A DNA stretch of 54,294 nt, from contig JALSVQ010000072.1 of assembly GCA_027073495.1 (NCBI GenBank), positions 1 to 54,294 of the forward strand. The letters are read 5' to 3'. Position numbers and translations under genes: made by a program. Below the pieces are notes generated by a model. It was not told where the DNA came from. It saw only the letters and a list, made by a program, of their open reading frames with translations, and made no database searches. Shown here in pieces: positions 25,957-34,660 of this stretch (the first letter of the stretch is position 1; each line of letters begins with the position of its first letter). The stretch is from Flavobacteriaceae bacterium (GTDB lineage Bacteria; Bacteroidota; Bacteroidia; Flavobacteriales; Flavobacteriaceae).

Positions 25957-27903
25957 TTATTTACTATAAGCTGTTTTTGATACTTCAATTGCTTCATTCA
26001 TCATTGTAATGAAATCAGCAATACTAGAAGAACCTAAATCACCTTCTTTATGTTTTCTGGCAGAAACCGTGCCATTTTCTTGCTCTTGTTCACCAACTAT
26101 GAGCATAAAAGGTATTTTTTGTAATTCGGCATCGCGAATTTTTTTACCTATTTTCTCTGTTCGTGAATCTATTACGGCGCGAATTTCGTTATTTTTCAGC
26201 GTATTTAAAACTTTTTTCGCATATTTTTCATATTTATCACTAATTGGCAAGATAATTACTTGCTCATTTGATAACCAAAGTGGGAAATTTCCTCCTGTAT
26301 GTTCCAATAAAATAGCAATAAATCGTTCCATAGATCCAAATGGTGCACGATGAATCATTACTGGTCTATGAAGCTCATTATCAGATCCTTTATATGTTAA
26401 ATCAAAACGTTCTGGTAGGTTGTAATCTACTTGAATAGTACCCAACTGCCAACTCCTGTTCAGTGCATCTTTGACCATAAAGTCTAGTTTTGGTCCGTAG
26501 AAAGCAGCTTCGCCATATTCTACTACATAATTCAAATTTTTCTCCTTTACAGCTTTCAAAATAGCATTTTCTGCTTTTTTCCAGTTTTCTTCGCTACCAA
26601 TATACTTACTATTATCTTCTTTGCTACGCAAAGATACTTGTGCTGTGTAGTTGCTAAATCCAAGTGTATTGAATACAAGCATTACTAAATCAATTACTTT
26701 TTTGAATTCTTCGTCCAATTGATCTGGTGTACAAAAAATATGGGCATCATCTTGAGTGAAACCACGTACTCGTGTTAAACCATGTAATTCACCACTTTGC
26801 TCATATCTATAAACAGTACCAAACTCAGCAAAACGTTTTGGTAAATCTTTGTAACTCCATGGTTTACTATTATAAATCTCACAGTGATGTGGGCAGTTCA
26901 TAGGTTTTAATAAAAACTCTTCACCTTCTTTTGGAGTGTGAATAGGTTGAAAACTATCTTCGCCATATTTTTCATAATGACCTGAAGTAACATAGAGTTC
27001 TTTTTGTCCAATATGAGGCGTCATTACTTGCTCATAACCACCTTCGGTTTGTGCTTTGGTCAAAAAATCTTCCAATCTTTTTCTTAGTGCAGTTCCTTTG
27101 GGCAGCCAAAGTGGCAATCCTTGTCCAACACGACTAGAGAATGTGAATAATTCGAGTTCTTTACCAAGCTTTCTATGATCGCGTTTTTTGGCTTCTTCTA
27201 GTAATGCGAGATGTTCTGTAAGCATTTTTTGCTTCGGAAATGAAATGGCATAAACACGAGTTAATTGTTTTTTGTTTTCATCACCACGCCAGTAAGCACC
27301 AGCAATGCTTAATATTTTTATGGCTTTAATAATTCCTGTATTTGGAATGTGTCCTCCACGACATAAATCAGTAAAATCTCCGTGATCGCAAAATGTAATT
27401 TCGCCATCTTCTAAGCCTTCAATAAGTTCTATCTTATAATCGTTTCCTTCTTTTTTGTAACGATTTAATGCATCAGTTTTGCTGACACTCTTCTTTTCAA
27501 AATTATTTTTTTCTCTTGCAAGCTCTAAAAACTTCTTTTCTATAGTAGCAAAATCTTTATCAGAAACTTGATGTTCTCCAAAATCGACATCGTAATAAAA
27601 ACCCGATTCAATAGCAGGTCCAATAGTTAGTTTGATACCAGAATATAGGTGTTCTAGTGCTTGTGCTAATACGTGAGCAGAAGAATGCCAAAATGCAGCA
27701 CGCCCTTCAGTATCATTAAAAGTAAATAAGGTTAAACTGCCATCGGTGGTTAAAGGAGTTGTGGTTTCAACAGTATTGTCGTTGAATTTTGCGCTAATCA
27801 CATTTCGTGCTAATCCTTCGCTTATGGATTTTGCAACTTCAATAGGGCTTGCCCCTTTAGCATATTCTTTTATGCTACCGTCTGGTAAAGTTATTTTAAT
27901 CAT
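25957..27903 (-). CDS. thrS: Threonyl-tRNA synthetase
   Basis: The 648-residue enzyme has the full bacterial layout. A TGS domain (1-60, [17 protein letters not shown]) is followed by the editing domain with the [11 protein letters not shown] motif near 73. The class II catalytic core contains [10 protein letters not shown] (zinc Cys), motif 2 [24 protein letters not shown] and motif 3 [11 protein letters not shown]. The anticodon-binding domain fills about 550-645. It charges tRNA-Thr. It is the first gene of the operon with infC, rpmI and rplT, with a 43-base spacer to the infC start codon. Confidence 0.98.
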   Translation of the reverse strand: MIKITLPDGSIKEYAKGASPIEVAKSISEGLARNVISAKFNDNTVETTTPLTTDGSLTLFTFNDTEGRAAFWHSSAHVLAQALEHLYSGIKLTIGPAIESGFYYDVDFGEHQVSDKDFATIEKKFLELAREKNNFEKKSVSKTDALNRYKKEGNDYKIELIEGLEDGEITFCDHGDFTDLCRGGHIPNTGIIKAIKILSIAGAYWRGDENKKQLTRVYAISFPKQKMLTEHLALLEEAKKRDHRKLGKELELFTFSSRVGQGLPLWLPKGTALRKRLEDFLTKAQTEGGYEQVMTPHIGQKELYVTSGHYEKYGEDSFQPIHTPKEGEEFLLKPMNCPHHCEIYNSKPWSYKDLPKRFAEFGTVYRYEQSGELHGLTRVRGFTQDDAHIFCTPDQLDEEFKKVIDLVMLVFNTLGFSNYTAQVSLRSKEDNSKYIGSEENWKKAENAILKAVKEKNLNYVVEYGEAAFYGPKLDFMVKDALNRSWQLGTIQVDYNLPERFDLTYKGSDNELHRPVMIHRAPFGSMERFIAILLEHTGGNFPLWLSNEQVIILPISDKYEKYAKKVLNTLKNNEIRAVIDSRTEKIGKKIRDAELQKIPFMLIVGEQEQENGTVSARKHKEGDLGSSSIADFITMMNEAIEVSKTAYSK

Positions 27904-27934
27904 AAATTTTTTTAATGATAATTAATTTAAGCTG

Positions 27935-27942
27935 CAAATATA
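27935..27942 (-). promoter_or_regulatory. -7 box (TATATTTG) for the thrS operon
   Basis: This is an exact minus-strand TAnnTTTG match 31 bases upstream of the thrS ATG. A short inverted repeat (GAATC...GATTC) lies just upstream of it. Confidence 0.6.
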
Positions 27943-28026
27943 ATAGAATCTATCGGATTCTCCAATCAATCAATACTTAGTTTTTTTTGCTGCTATTTAA
28001 TGTCTTGTAGCAGTCTCACGTCTCAA

Positions 28027-28716
28027 TTAAAATCCTGCTGCAATATGTTTTAAACGGTCGCTATCTTTGATTGTAATGTATTTACTCTTTACGGAGATAA
28101 CGCCTTCTTTTTTAAGTTCAGAAATCAAACGAATAGCAGATTCTGTAGCAGTTCCAATATAGCTTGCTATTTCCTCTCGCGATAGCTTGAGGTCAATGGC
28201 GCCATCTGCTGTTTTTCCAAATGTGTCTTCCATTTGTATGAGTGTGTCTGCTAGGCGTTCTTTTACTGATTTTTGTGCCATTTTAGCTAATGAATCATTG
28301 GTGGTTTTAAGAACATTACAAACTTCTTGAAGCATACCCATAGCAAAATCATTATTAGATTTTATCAAATGCATTATTTCTTCTTTAGGGATGTAGCAAG
28401 CGTTCATTTCTTCAAGAGCTATAGCAGATAAGGTCACAGGTTCTTCATTAAATAGTGAGCGATAACCAATTAAATCACCTCCTTTAATAAAACGTACAAT
28501 TTGTTCTTTACCATTTCCGTTTAAACGCGAAACTTTACACTTTCCATCCTGTAGACAAAAAACACCACCTATAGTCTTACCTTCTGAAAATATAACATCT
28601 CCTTTATTATAGCTCAGCTCTTGTTTTACACCTGATAGATGATTTAACTCCTCGGTGTTCAATTGGTGTAAAGCACCTAATTTTTTGACAATACATAATT
28701 TGCATTTGGTGTCCAT
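28027..28716 (-). CDS. Crp/Fnr-family transcriptional regulator next to the cbb3 module
   Basis: The 229-residue protein starts MDTKCKLCIVKKLG with the pair Cys5/Cys8. A cyclic-nucleotide-binding-like beta-roll (about 25-135) is followed by a dimer helix and a Crp-type winged helix (LSREEIASYIGTATESAIRLIS), where the Glu and Arg of the recognition helix match the DNA-contacting ExxxR of CRP and FNR. An upstream in-frame ATG at 28767 is rejected because two -7 boxes lie between the two starts. The cysteines allow an iron-sulfur or redox sensor, which is inference. Divergent ccoI and the shared palindrome point to control of respiration genes and of itself. Confidence 0.88.
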   Translation of the reverse strand: MDTKCKLCIVKKLGALHQLNTEELNHLSGVKQELSYNKGDVIFSEGKTIGGVFCLQDGKCKVSRLNGNGKEQIVRFIKGGDLIGYRSLFNEEPVTLSAIALEEMNACYIPKEEIMHLIKSNNDFAMGMLQEVCNVLKTTNDSLAKMAQKSVKERLADTLIQMEDTFGKTADGAIDLKLSREEIASYIGTATESAIRLISELKKEGVISVKSKYITIKDSDRLKHIAAGF

Positions 28717-28737
28717 GGTTGTTTTTATTTGATGTAA

Positions 28738-28753
28738 CAAAATTACAAAATTA
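28738..28753 (-). promoter_or_regulatory. Tandem -7 boxes (TAATTTTG twice) for the Crp/Fnr gene
   Basis: Two adjacent exact TAnnTTTG matches lie on the minus strand (28746-28753 and 28738-28745), 22-30 bases upstream of the chosen ATG. Overlapping them, TGTAA-N5-TTACA at 28733-28747 may be a degenerate second operator half-pair. Confidence 0.5.
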
Positions 28754-28776
28754 TTAGAATAGAACACTAAAATATC

Positions 28777-28794
28777 ATGTAATATTTGTTACAT
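28777..28794. promoter_or_regulatory. Crp/Fnr-type operator (ATGTAA-N6-TTACAT) between the regulator gene and ccoI
   Basis: This is a perfect dyad with 6-bp arms and a 6-base centre (TATTTG). The dyad centre is 39.5 bases from the plus-strand -7 box of ccoI (28825) and 40.5 bases from the outer minus-strand -7 box of the regulator gene (28745), so it is placed symmetrically between divergent promoters. A second TGTAA-N6-TTACA occurs upstream of ccoS. Confidence 0.65.
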
Positions 28795-28824
28795 TTTATA
28801 AAGTATTTATGACATAAAAATAAC

Positions 28825-28832
28825 TACCTTTG
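28825..28832 (+). promoter_or_regulatory. -7 box (TACCTTTG) for ccoI
   Basis: This is an exact TAnnTTTG match 23 bases before the ATG at 28856. No TTTG -33 element is visible at the usual spacing, which fits activator dependence. Confidence 0.6.
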
Positions 28833-28855
28833 TTTTTCTAATTATAAAGTTTAAA

Positions 28856-31219
28856 ATGGATACTACTTGTTATCATTGTGGCACACCTTGTGAAAAAGAT
28901 GCAATAGCATTTGATGCTAAGATTTTTTGCTGCAATGGCTGTAAAACGGTTTATGAAATTCTCAATCAAAATGAGCTCAGTTGCTATTATGATTTTGAAA
29001 AAAGTCCGGGTAGTATTCCTAAAGAACTCAAAGGCAAATATGATTATCTCGATAATCAAGAAATAATTAACAAATTAGTTGAATTCTCCGATGGAAAAAC
29101 AACCGTAGTTTCTTTTTATATACCGCATATGCACTGTAGCTCGTGTATTTGGATTTTAGAAAATCTAGATAAACTAAACGGAGCTATTACTCATGGTATT
29201 GTGAATTTTCCTAATAAAACGTTTCGTGTTACATTTAATACTGAAACTATCACAATCAAAGAGCTAGTTACACTTTTGAGTGCTATTGGGTATGAGCCAT
29301 ATATAAGTCTAGAGAGTCTTGAAGTAGGGAAGAAAAAAGTAGATAGAACATTGCTATATCAGTTGGTTATCGCTGCATTTGCTTTTGGTAATGTGATGTT
29401 GATGTCTTTTCCTGAATATGTGCAGTCTCACGGTTATTGGTTAGATAAATATAAACCGTTATTTCGTTTATTGATGCTCTTATATAGTATTCCGGTCGTG
29501 TTTTATTCGGCTAAATCCTATTTGGTATCAGCTTACAAAGGCTTGCGTAATGGTATTTTGAATATTGATGTGCCCATTTCTTTAGGAATTCTAGTGTTAT
29601 TCTTTCGTAGTATTTATGATGTAGTAACAGGAGTGGGGCAAGGCTATTTTGATTCTTTAACAGGTTTGGTTTTTTTCTTATTGGTGGGAAAATATTTTCA
29701 GCAACAAACCTATAATTTTCTTTCTTTTGAGCGTGATTATAAATCGTATTTTCCTATTGCCGTCACAACCATAGAAAAAGGAAAAGAATTGATAAAGCAG
29801 ATTTATGATGTTAAAGCAGGAAATCGATTACTGATTCGTAATGGTGAGTTGCTTCCTGTAGATGGTATATTGATAAGTGATAAGGCTTTGATTGATTATA
29901 GTTTTGTTACTGGAGAACGTAATCCTATTTTAAAAAACAATGGCGACCCGCTTTTTGCAGGTGGAAAACAACTAGGTGATGCTATAGAAATGGATGCAAC
30001 TAAATCTGTCGAAAATAGTTATCTTACACAAATGTGGTCAAATGCTGTTTTTGATAAAAGCAATACTAAAGATTTTAAATCATTGACCGATCGTGTGAGT
30101 CAGTATTTTACTTTTGTAATCTTGATAGTAGCATTATTAGCAGCTGTTTATTGGTATTTTCACGATATAAAATTAATTTTCCCGGTAGTATCTGCTATTT
30201 TAATAGTAGCTTGTCCTTGTGCATTAGCGCTAGCAGCGCCATTTGCTTTAGGTAATACCATTCGTTTGTTTGGTAAAACGGGTTTTTATCTTAAAAACAC
30301 ACAGGTAGTAGAGCGTATGACGCACTTGACGACTTTGATATTTGATAAAACAGGAACGCTTACAAGTACAGAAGCAAGTGTAATTAATTATAAAGGGCGT
30401 ACGCTTTCTAAGGATGAAAAACAAATGGTTAAATCTGTTTTGCGTGCTTCAAATCACCCATTGAGTAGACGTATTTATAAAGAATTTTCAGATGTAGCTA
30501 CGGTTGCTTTATCTGATTTTGAAGAGCAGTTAGGAAGCGGAATAAAAGCTTATTTTAATACTACAGCAATACGCATTGGTACAGCTTCTTTTGTGGGCGC
30601 TAAGCAAGTAAATGAAAAGAAGAATACCGTTGTTTATATTGCTATTGATAATGAATTTGTCGGTCAGTTTGAGTTTAAAAACAACTATAGAGCTGGACTT
30701 GAAGCTGTTTTTTCAAAACTAGCAAAAGACTATAAATTAGTAGTGCTATCTGGAGATAATGATGGTGAAAAAAAATACCTGCAATCCATATTGCCAGATG
30801 GTGTAGAATTGTTATTTAATCAAAAACCGCAAGATAAGTTAGATTATGTAGCACAACTTCAAGAGCAAGGCGAAAACGTGATGATGCTTGGCGATGGGCT
30901 CAATGATGCTGGAGCTTTGGCACAGAGCGATGTAGGTATTGCATTGGCAGAAGATATCAATGTATTTTCTCCAGCTTGTGATGCTATTTTTGATGCTAAG
31001 CAGTTTGAAAATTTACCTGCTTTTATTAGTAAATCTAAAAAGACAAGTAAAATAATTATTTTGAGTTTCATTTTTTCATTTTTATATAATATAGTAGGGC
31101 TTTCTTTTGCTATTGTGGGAGATTTGTCTCCAATTATAGCAGCTATTCTTATGCCTTTGAGCTCTATTTCTATTGTATTTTTTGTTACTATTTTGACCAA
31201 TAGGATTAATAAGAATTAA
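28856..31219 (+). CDS. ccoI: CcoI/FixI-type copper-translocating P1B ATPase
   Basis: The 787-residue P-type ATPase begins with a metal-binding ribbon (Cys5, Cys8, Cys12, Cys25, Cys26, Cys29) typical of CcoI proteins. An HMA domain with MHCSSC (Cys94/Cys97) follows, then eight membrane segments, the transport motif CPC at 453-455, the phosphorylation site DKTGTLT from Asp497, and GDGLNDAG at 679-686. CcoI exports or supplies copper for the CuB site of cbb3 oxidase. Position directly before ccoS-ccoNOQP supports that role over general copper detoxification. It is divergent from the Crp/Fnr gene. Confidence 0.92.
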   Translation: MDTTCYHCGTPCEKDAIAFDAKIFCCNGCKTVYEILNQNELSCYYDFEKSPGSIPKELKGKYDYLDNQEIINKLVEFSDGKTTVVSFYIPHMHCSSCIWILENLDKLNGAITHGIVNFPNKTFRVTFNTETITIKELVTLLSAIGYEPYISLESLEVGKKKVDRTLLYQLVIAAFAFGNVMLMSFPEYVQSHGYWLDKYKPLFRLLMLLYSIPVVFYSAKSYLVSAYKGLRNGILNIDVPISLGILVLFFRSIYDVVTGVGQGYFDSLTGLVFFLLVGKYFQQQTYNFLSFERDYKSYFPIAVTTIEKGKELIKQIYDVKAGNRLLIRNGELLPVDGILISDKALIDYSFVTGERNPILKNNGDPLFAGGKQLGDAIEMDATKSVENSYLTQMWSNAVFDKSNTKDFKSLTDRVSQYFTFVILIVALLAAVYWYFHDIKLIFPVVSAILIVACPCALALAAPFALGNTIRLFGKTGFYLKNTQVVERMTHLTTLIFDKTGTLTSTEASVINYKGRTLSKDEKQMVKSVLRASNHPLSRRIYKEFSDVATVALSDFEEQLGSGIKAYFNTTAIRIGTASFVGAKQVNEKKNTVVYIAIDNEFVGQFEFKNNYRAGLEAVFSKLAKDYKLVVLSGDNDGEKKYLQSILPDGVELLFNQKPQDKLDYVAQLQEQGENVMMLGDGLNDAGALAQSDVGIALAEDINVFSPACDAIFDAKQFENLPAFISKSKKTSKIIILSFIFSFLYNIVGLSFAIVGDLSPIIAAILMPLSSISIVFFVTILTNRINKN

Positions 31220-31321
31220 TATTTATGTATTTATTAACAGGTAATTAGCATGAAGTTTTAGCTTTTTTTTAAGCGCTTCAATCTTTTAACGGACACTTTT
31301 GAAATAATATAATTATTATTA

Positions 31322-31337
31322 TGTAACAATTATTACA
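31322..31337. promoter_or_regulatory. Crp/Fnr-type operator (TGTAA-N6-TTACA) upstream of ccoS-ccoNOQP
   Basis: This is a perfect 5-bp dyad with a 6-base centre (CAATTA), the same arms and spacing as the site at 28777-28794. Its centre is 52.5 bases upstream of the -7 box at 31382, roughly the distance expected of a class I activator site. Confidence 0.6.
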
Positions 31338-31381
31338 ATGATTTTATGATAAATATCAGCTTTTGATGCCGAATATTATAG

Positions 31382-31389
31382 TACCTTTG
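31382..31389 (+). promoter_or_regulatory. -7 box (TACCTTTG) for ccoS-ccoNOQP
   Basis: This is an exact TAnnTTTG match 26 bases before the GTG start of ccoS. A TTTG lies 16 bases upstream, slightly short of the usual -33 spacing. Confidence 0.6.
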
Positions 31390-31415
31390 TATTATCTAAT
31401 TAAAAAACATATAAA

Positions 31416-31595
31416 GTGGGAATCATTTTCTTATTAATAGGAGTGAGTTTTATTATCGCAGCAGCCTTTTTGCTACTATTCTTTAAATCTGTTAAGTCAG
31501 GTCAATACGATGATACGTATACACCGTCTGTGCGTATGCTTTTTGATGATGAATTAGTAAAAGATAATAACCAAAATAAAAACAATCAAAATTAA
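31416..31595 (+). CDS. ccoS: cbb3 oxidase maturation protein CcoS
   Basis: This short frame encodes 59 residues: MGIIFLLIGVSFIIAAAF, a single membrane helix, followed by KSGQYDD and VRMLFDDE, which is the CcoS/FixS signature. CcoS is a small membrane protein needed for cofactor insertion into cbb3 oxidase. The start is a GTG, 26 bases after the -7 box. No ATG exists upstream in frame. The stop is 5 bases before ccoNO. It is easily missed because of its size and GTG start. Confidence 0.9.
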   Translation: MGIIFLLIGVSFIIAAAFLLLFFKSVKSGQYDDTYTPSVRMLFDDELVKDNNQNKNNQN

Positions 31596-31600
31596 TTTTT

Positions 31601-33754
31601 ATGGAACAAAAAGAACAATTTTATTATGACAATGGGATTGTAAGACTTTTCTTGCGCGCAACCATCTTTTGGGGTGTTACTGCTATGACGATAGGTCTTA
31701 TGGTAGCATTTTTATTTATTTTTCCAACATACATGGAAAATATCTCTTGGCTGAGTTTTGGTCGTTTAAGACCTTTGCACACCAATGCAGCGATTTTTGC
31801 CTTTGTAGGAAACGGCTTTATGTTAGGTATGTATTACTCAACACAGCGTTTACTTAAAACAAGAATGTTTAGTGATGCATTGAGTAGAATTAACTTCTGG
31901 GGATGGCAGCTTGTTATTGTATTAGCGGCTATTACATTACCAATGGGTATGAACTCTTCAAAAGAATATGCAGAGCTAGAATGGCCTATTGATATTCTTA
32001 TTACTTTAGTTTGGGTAGCAATGGGAGCGAATCTTATTGGTACTATGATCAAAAGACGTCAACGTCATATCTATGTAGCAATATGGTTTTATATTTCTAC
32101 TTTTGCGACTATTGCAGTATTGCATATTTTCAATAACCTTGAATTACCTGTTACTTTAACAAAAAGTTATTCTGTTTATGCAGGTGTGCAAGATGCTTTG
32201 GTACAATGGTGGTACGGGCATAATGCCGTAGCCTTTTTCTTAACAACACCAATGCTAGGGTTGATGTATTATTTTGTACCTAAAGCAGCAAATAGACCAG
32301 TGTATTCTTATAGATTGTCTATTATTCACTTTTGGTCTTTGATATTTATTTACATTTGGGCAGGTCCTCACCATCTTTTATATACAGCACTTCCAGAATG
32401 GATACAAAACTTAGGAACAGTATTTTCGGTAATGCTTATTTTCCCATCTTGGGGAGGTATGATTAATGGATTGCTTACGCTACGTGGTGCTTGGGATAAA
32501 GTACGTGTAGATCCTGTTTTGAAAATGTTTGTAGTAGCTATAACTGGTTATGGTATGGCAACTTTTGAAGGGCCGATGTTGGCTTTTAAAAATGTAAATG
32601 CGATTGCTCATTATACAGACTGGATCATTGCACACGTTCATATTGGTACATTGGCTTGGAATGGCTTTATTATTTCAGGGATGATTTACTGGTTGGTGCA
32701 GAAATTATATAAAACAGAACTGCATTCTGTAAAAATGGCAAACACACACTTTTTAATAGGTACAGTAGGAATATTGTTTTACTCGATACCATTATATATA
32801 GCAGGTTTTATGCAAGCTTCTATGTGGAAAGAGTTTACACCAACAGGAACATTGAAATATTCTTTTGTTGATACATTACAAGCTATGGCTCCGATGTATG
32901 CTATGCGTGCATTTGGAGGTACATTGTACCTTACAGGTTTCATATTACTGGCTATAAATGTGTATAAAACAATGAAGAAAGGGTCATTTGTTGGAGATGA
33001 ATTAGCAGAAGCAGCACCACTACCAGTAGTTTCAGGTAAAAGAGCTGCAAATGAACATTGGCATTCTTGGTTAGAAAGAAAAGTTGTATTGTTTACAATA
33101 TTATCAACAGTAGCTATTTTAATAGGAGGTATGGTTCAAATTGTACCTTTGGTATTTGATAGCTCACAAGTAGAAAAAATTGCTACAGTAAAACCATATA
33201 CACCATTAGAATTAGAAGGTCGTGATATCTATATTAGAGAAGGTTGTAATAACTGTCACTCACAGATGATTCGTCCGTTTAGAAATGAAGTAGAACGTTA
33301 TGGAGAGTTCTCAAAATCAGGAGAGTTTGTATATGATCATCCTTTCTTATGGGGTTCTCGTAGAACAGGTCCAGATTTACAACGTGAAGGAGCTGAAAAA
33401 AGACATAAAGATAATATGTGGCACTTTAGACACTTATTAGATCCGCGTTCTATAGAAACACGTTCTATAATGCCTTCTTATGCTTGGTTAATTAGTGATG
33501 ATTTGGATTACTCAGACCTTGAAGCAAAAATGAAAGGACTTAGAAAACTAGGTGTTCCTTATACAGATGCAGAAATTTCTGGAGCTAAAACAGCATTAGA
33601 AAAACAAGCAGCAGGAATTGCAGCTACGCTTGAAGCAGATTCAGGATTCCAAAAAGAATTTGTTGCACAAGGCTTAGAGGTGAAGAAAAAAGAAATTACA
33701 GCGGTAATAGCTTATTTACAACGCTTAGGAACCGATATAGGAAAATCTAAATAA
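31601..33754 (+). CDS. ccoN: cbb3-type cytochrome c oxidase subunits I and II fused (CcoNO)
   Basis: The 717-residue protein joins CcoN and CcoO in one chain. Residues about 1-475 form the 12-helix haem-copper oxidase core, with HTNAAIFAF, WYGHNAVAFF (CuB His), GPHHLLYTALPEW and the haem ligands in IIAHVHIGTLAWNG. After a linker and a membrane segment (about 497-517), residues 530-717 are CcoO with one haem c site C549-N-N-C-H553 and the following SQMIRPFRNEVERYG. The fusion is common in Bacteroidota. The enzyme reduces oxygen to water at the inner membrane with high affinity. CcoQ and CcoP follow. Confidence 0.96.
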   Translation: MEQKEQFYYDNGIVRLFLRATIFWGVTAMTIGLMVAFLFIFPTYMENISWLSFGRLRPLHTNAAIFAFVGNGFMLGMYYSTQRLLKTRMFSDALSRINFWGWQLVIVLAAITLPMGMNSSKEYAELEWPIDILITLVWVAMGANLIGTMIKRRQRHIYVAIWFYISTFATIAVLHIFNNLELPVTLTKSYSVYAGVQDALVQWWYGHNAVAFFLTTPMLGLMYYFVPKAANRPVYSYRLSIIHFWSLIFIYIWAGPHHLLYTALPEWIQNLGTVFSVMLIFPSWGGMINGLLTLRGAWDKVRVDPVLKMFVVAITGYGMATFEGPMLAFKNVNAIAHYTDWIIAHVHIGTLAWNGFIISGMIYWLVQKLYKTELHSVKMANTHFLIGTVGILFYSIPLYIAGFMQASMWKEFTPTGTLKYSFVDTLQAMAPMYAMRAFGGTLYLTGFILLAINVYKTMKKGSFVGDELAEAAPLPVVSGKRAANEHWHSWLERKVVLFTILSTVAILIGGMVQIVPLVFDSSQVEKIATVKPYTPLELEGRDIYIREGCNNCHSQMIRPFRNEVERYGEFSKSGEFVYDHPFLWGSRRTGPDLQREGAEKRHKDNMWHFRHLLDPRSIETRSIMPSYAWLISDDLDYSDLEAKMKGLRKLGVPYTDAEISGAKTALEKQAAGIAATLEADSGFQKEFVAQGLEVKKKEITAVIAYLQRLGTDIGKSK

Positions 33755-33761
33755 GAACTAG

Positions 33762-33959
33762 ATGTTAAGATTTATTAAACATAATTTTGTAGGTATTGAT
33801 GGTGCTACTTTTTACTCCATACTCTCACTGTTTATTTTTATGACTATTTTTATAATAGCTTTGGTGATTGCTATCAAAACACCAAAGAAAACAATAGATG
33901 CGGTGGGTAATTTACCTTTAGAAAATGATAATGTAGAAAACAATAACAATTATGAGTAA
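33762..33959 (+). CDS. ccoQ: CcoQ-like small subunit of cbb3 oxidase
   Basis: The 65-residue protein has one membrane segment (about 15-42) after a GIDGATFYSI start and a polar, Asn-rich tail, the pattern of CcoQ/FixQ. CcoQ stabilises the assembled oxidase. The position between ccoNO and ccoP, 7 bases after the former and overlapping the latter by 8 bases, makes the call firm despite weak sequence conservation. Confidence 0.8.
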   Translation: MLRFIKHNFVGIDGATFYSILSLFIFMTIFIIALVIAIKTPKKTIDAVGNLPLENDNVENNNNYE

Positions 33960-34566
33960 CGAGAAAAAAAGTTTTTGGTCAAAGTGGACCAAAGCACACG
34001 ATATAGAAACAGAAGAAGAAATATTATTGGACCACAATTATGATGGTATCCAAGAATTAGATAATGTATTACCACCTTGGTGGGTTACAGGATTTATTAT
34101 TACTGTTATTATTTCAATCTTTTATTATATAATGATTTTTCAAGGTCACTATAAGCAAGAAGATGAATTAAAAGCAGAAATAGCAGAATTTCAAGCGTAT
34201 AAAAAAGCGAATCCAGAATTATTCAAAGAGAACTATGATTTGCCAGCACTTACCGATGCGGAATCACTAGCAGCAGGAAAAGCTATTTATACTACCAATT
34301 GTGCAGCATGTCACGTAGCAGATGGTGGAGGTCTTGTAGGACCAAACCTTACAGATAATATGTGGAAACACGGTGGCGGTATGAAAAATGTATTTACCAC
34401 TATTTCTGACGGTGTACCAAATACAGCAATGCGAGCTTGGAAATCTGGTGGAGGAGCTTTGACAGCAGTACAAAGACAACAAGTATCTAGTTTTGTATTG
34501 TCACTACAAGGTACAACACCTGCTAATCCTAAAGCGGCAGAGGGAAGTGTTAAATGGCCCGAATAA
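33952..34566 (+). CDS. ccoP: cbb3 oxidase subunit III CcoP, mono-haem form
   Basis: The 204-residue protein has an N-terminal FixP_N segment (HNYDGIQELDNVLPPWW) and one membrane helix (about 46-63), followed by one cytochrome c domain with C117-A-A-C-H121, GPNLTDNMWKHGG and the Met ligand in NTAMRAW. Classical proteobacterial CcoP has two haem c sites and about 300 residues. Only one CXXCH is present here, so this is a mono-haem form. It passes electrons from soluble or membrane cytochromes to CcoO. A strong terminator follows the gene. Confidence 0.93.
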   Translation: MSNEKKSFWSKWTKAHDIETEEEILLDHNYDGIQELDNVLPPWWVTGFIITVIISIFYYIMIFQGHYKQEDELKAEIAEFQAYKKANPELFKENYDLPALTDAESLAAGKAIYTTNCAACHVADGGGLVGPNLTDNMWKHGGGMKNVFTTISDGVPNTAMRAWKSGGGALTAVQRQQVSSFVLSLQGTTPANPKAAEGSVKWPE

Positions 34567-34584
34567 GGTACTAAATATAATTTT

Positions 34585-34625
34585 GAAACTGCTCTCAGAT
34601 ACTAAATTTGAGAGCAGTTTCTTTT
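34585..34625 (+). terminator. Terminator after ccoP
   Basis: A perfect 13-bp GC-containing stem (34585-34597 with 34609-34621) has an 11-base loop and a short T run. It probably reduces transcription into ccoG relative to the structural subunits. Confidence 0.85.
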
Positions 34626-34660
34626 AAAAATAAATAGTTCACTGTATAAATAATAAAATA

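Noticed and set aside
27960-28020. Possible terminator between the Crp/Fnr gene and thrS (CTGCTA...TAGCAG)
   Set aside because: The 6-bp stem is followed by A rather than T on the minus strand, so it does not look like an intrinsic terminator.
28717-28767. Longer Crp/Fnr frame starting at an ATG at 28767
   Set aside because: Two exact -7 boxes lie between this ATG and the ATG at 28716, and the extra residues do not fit the family.
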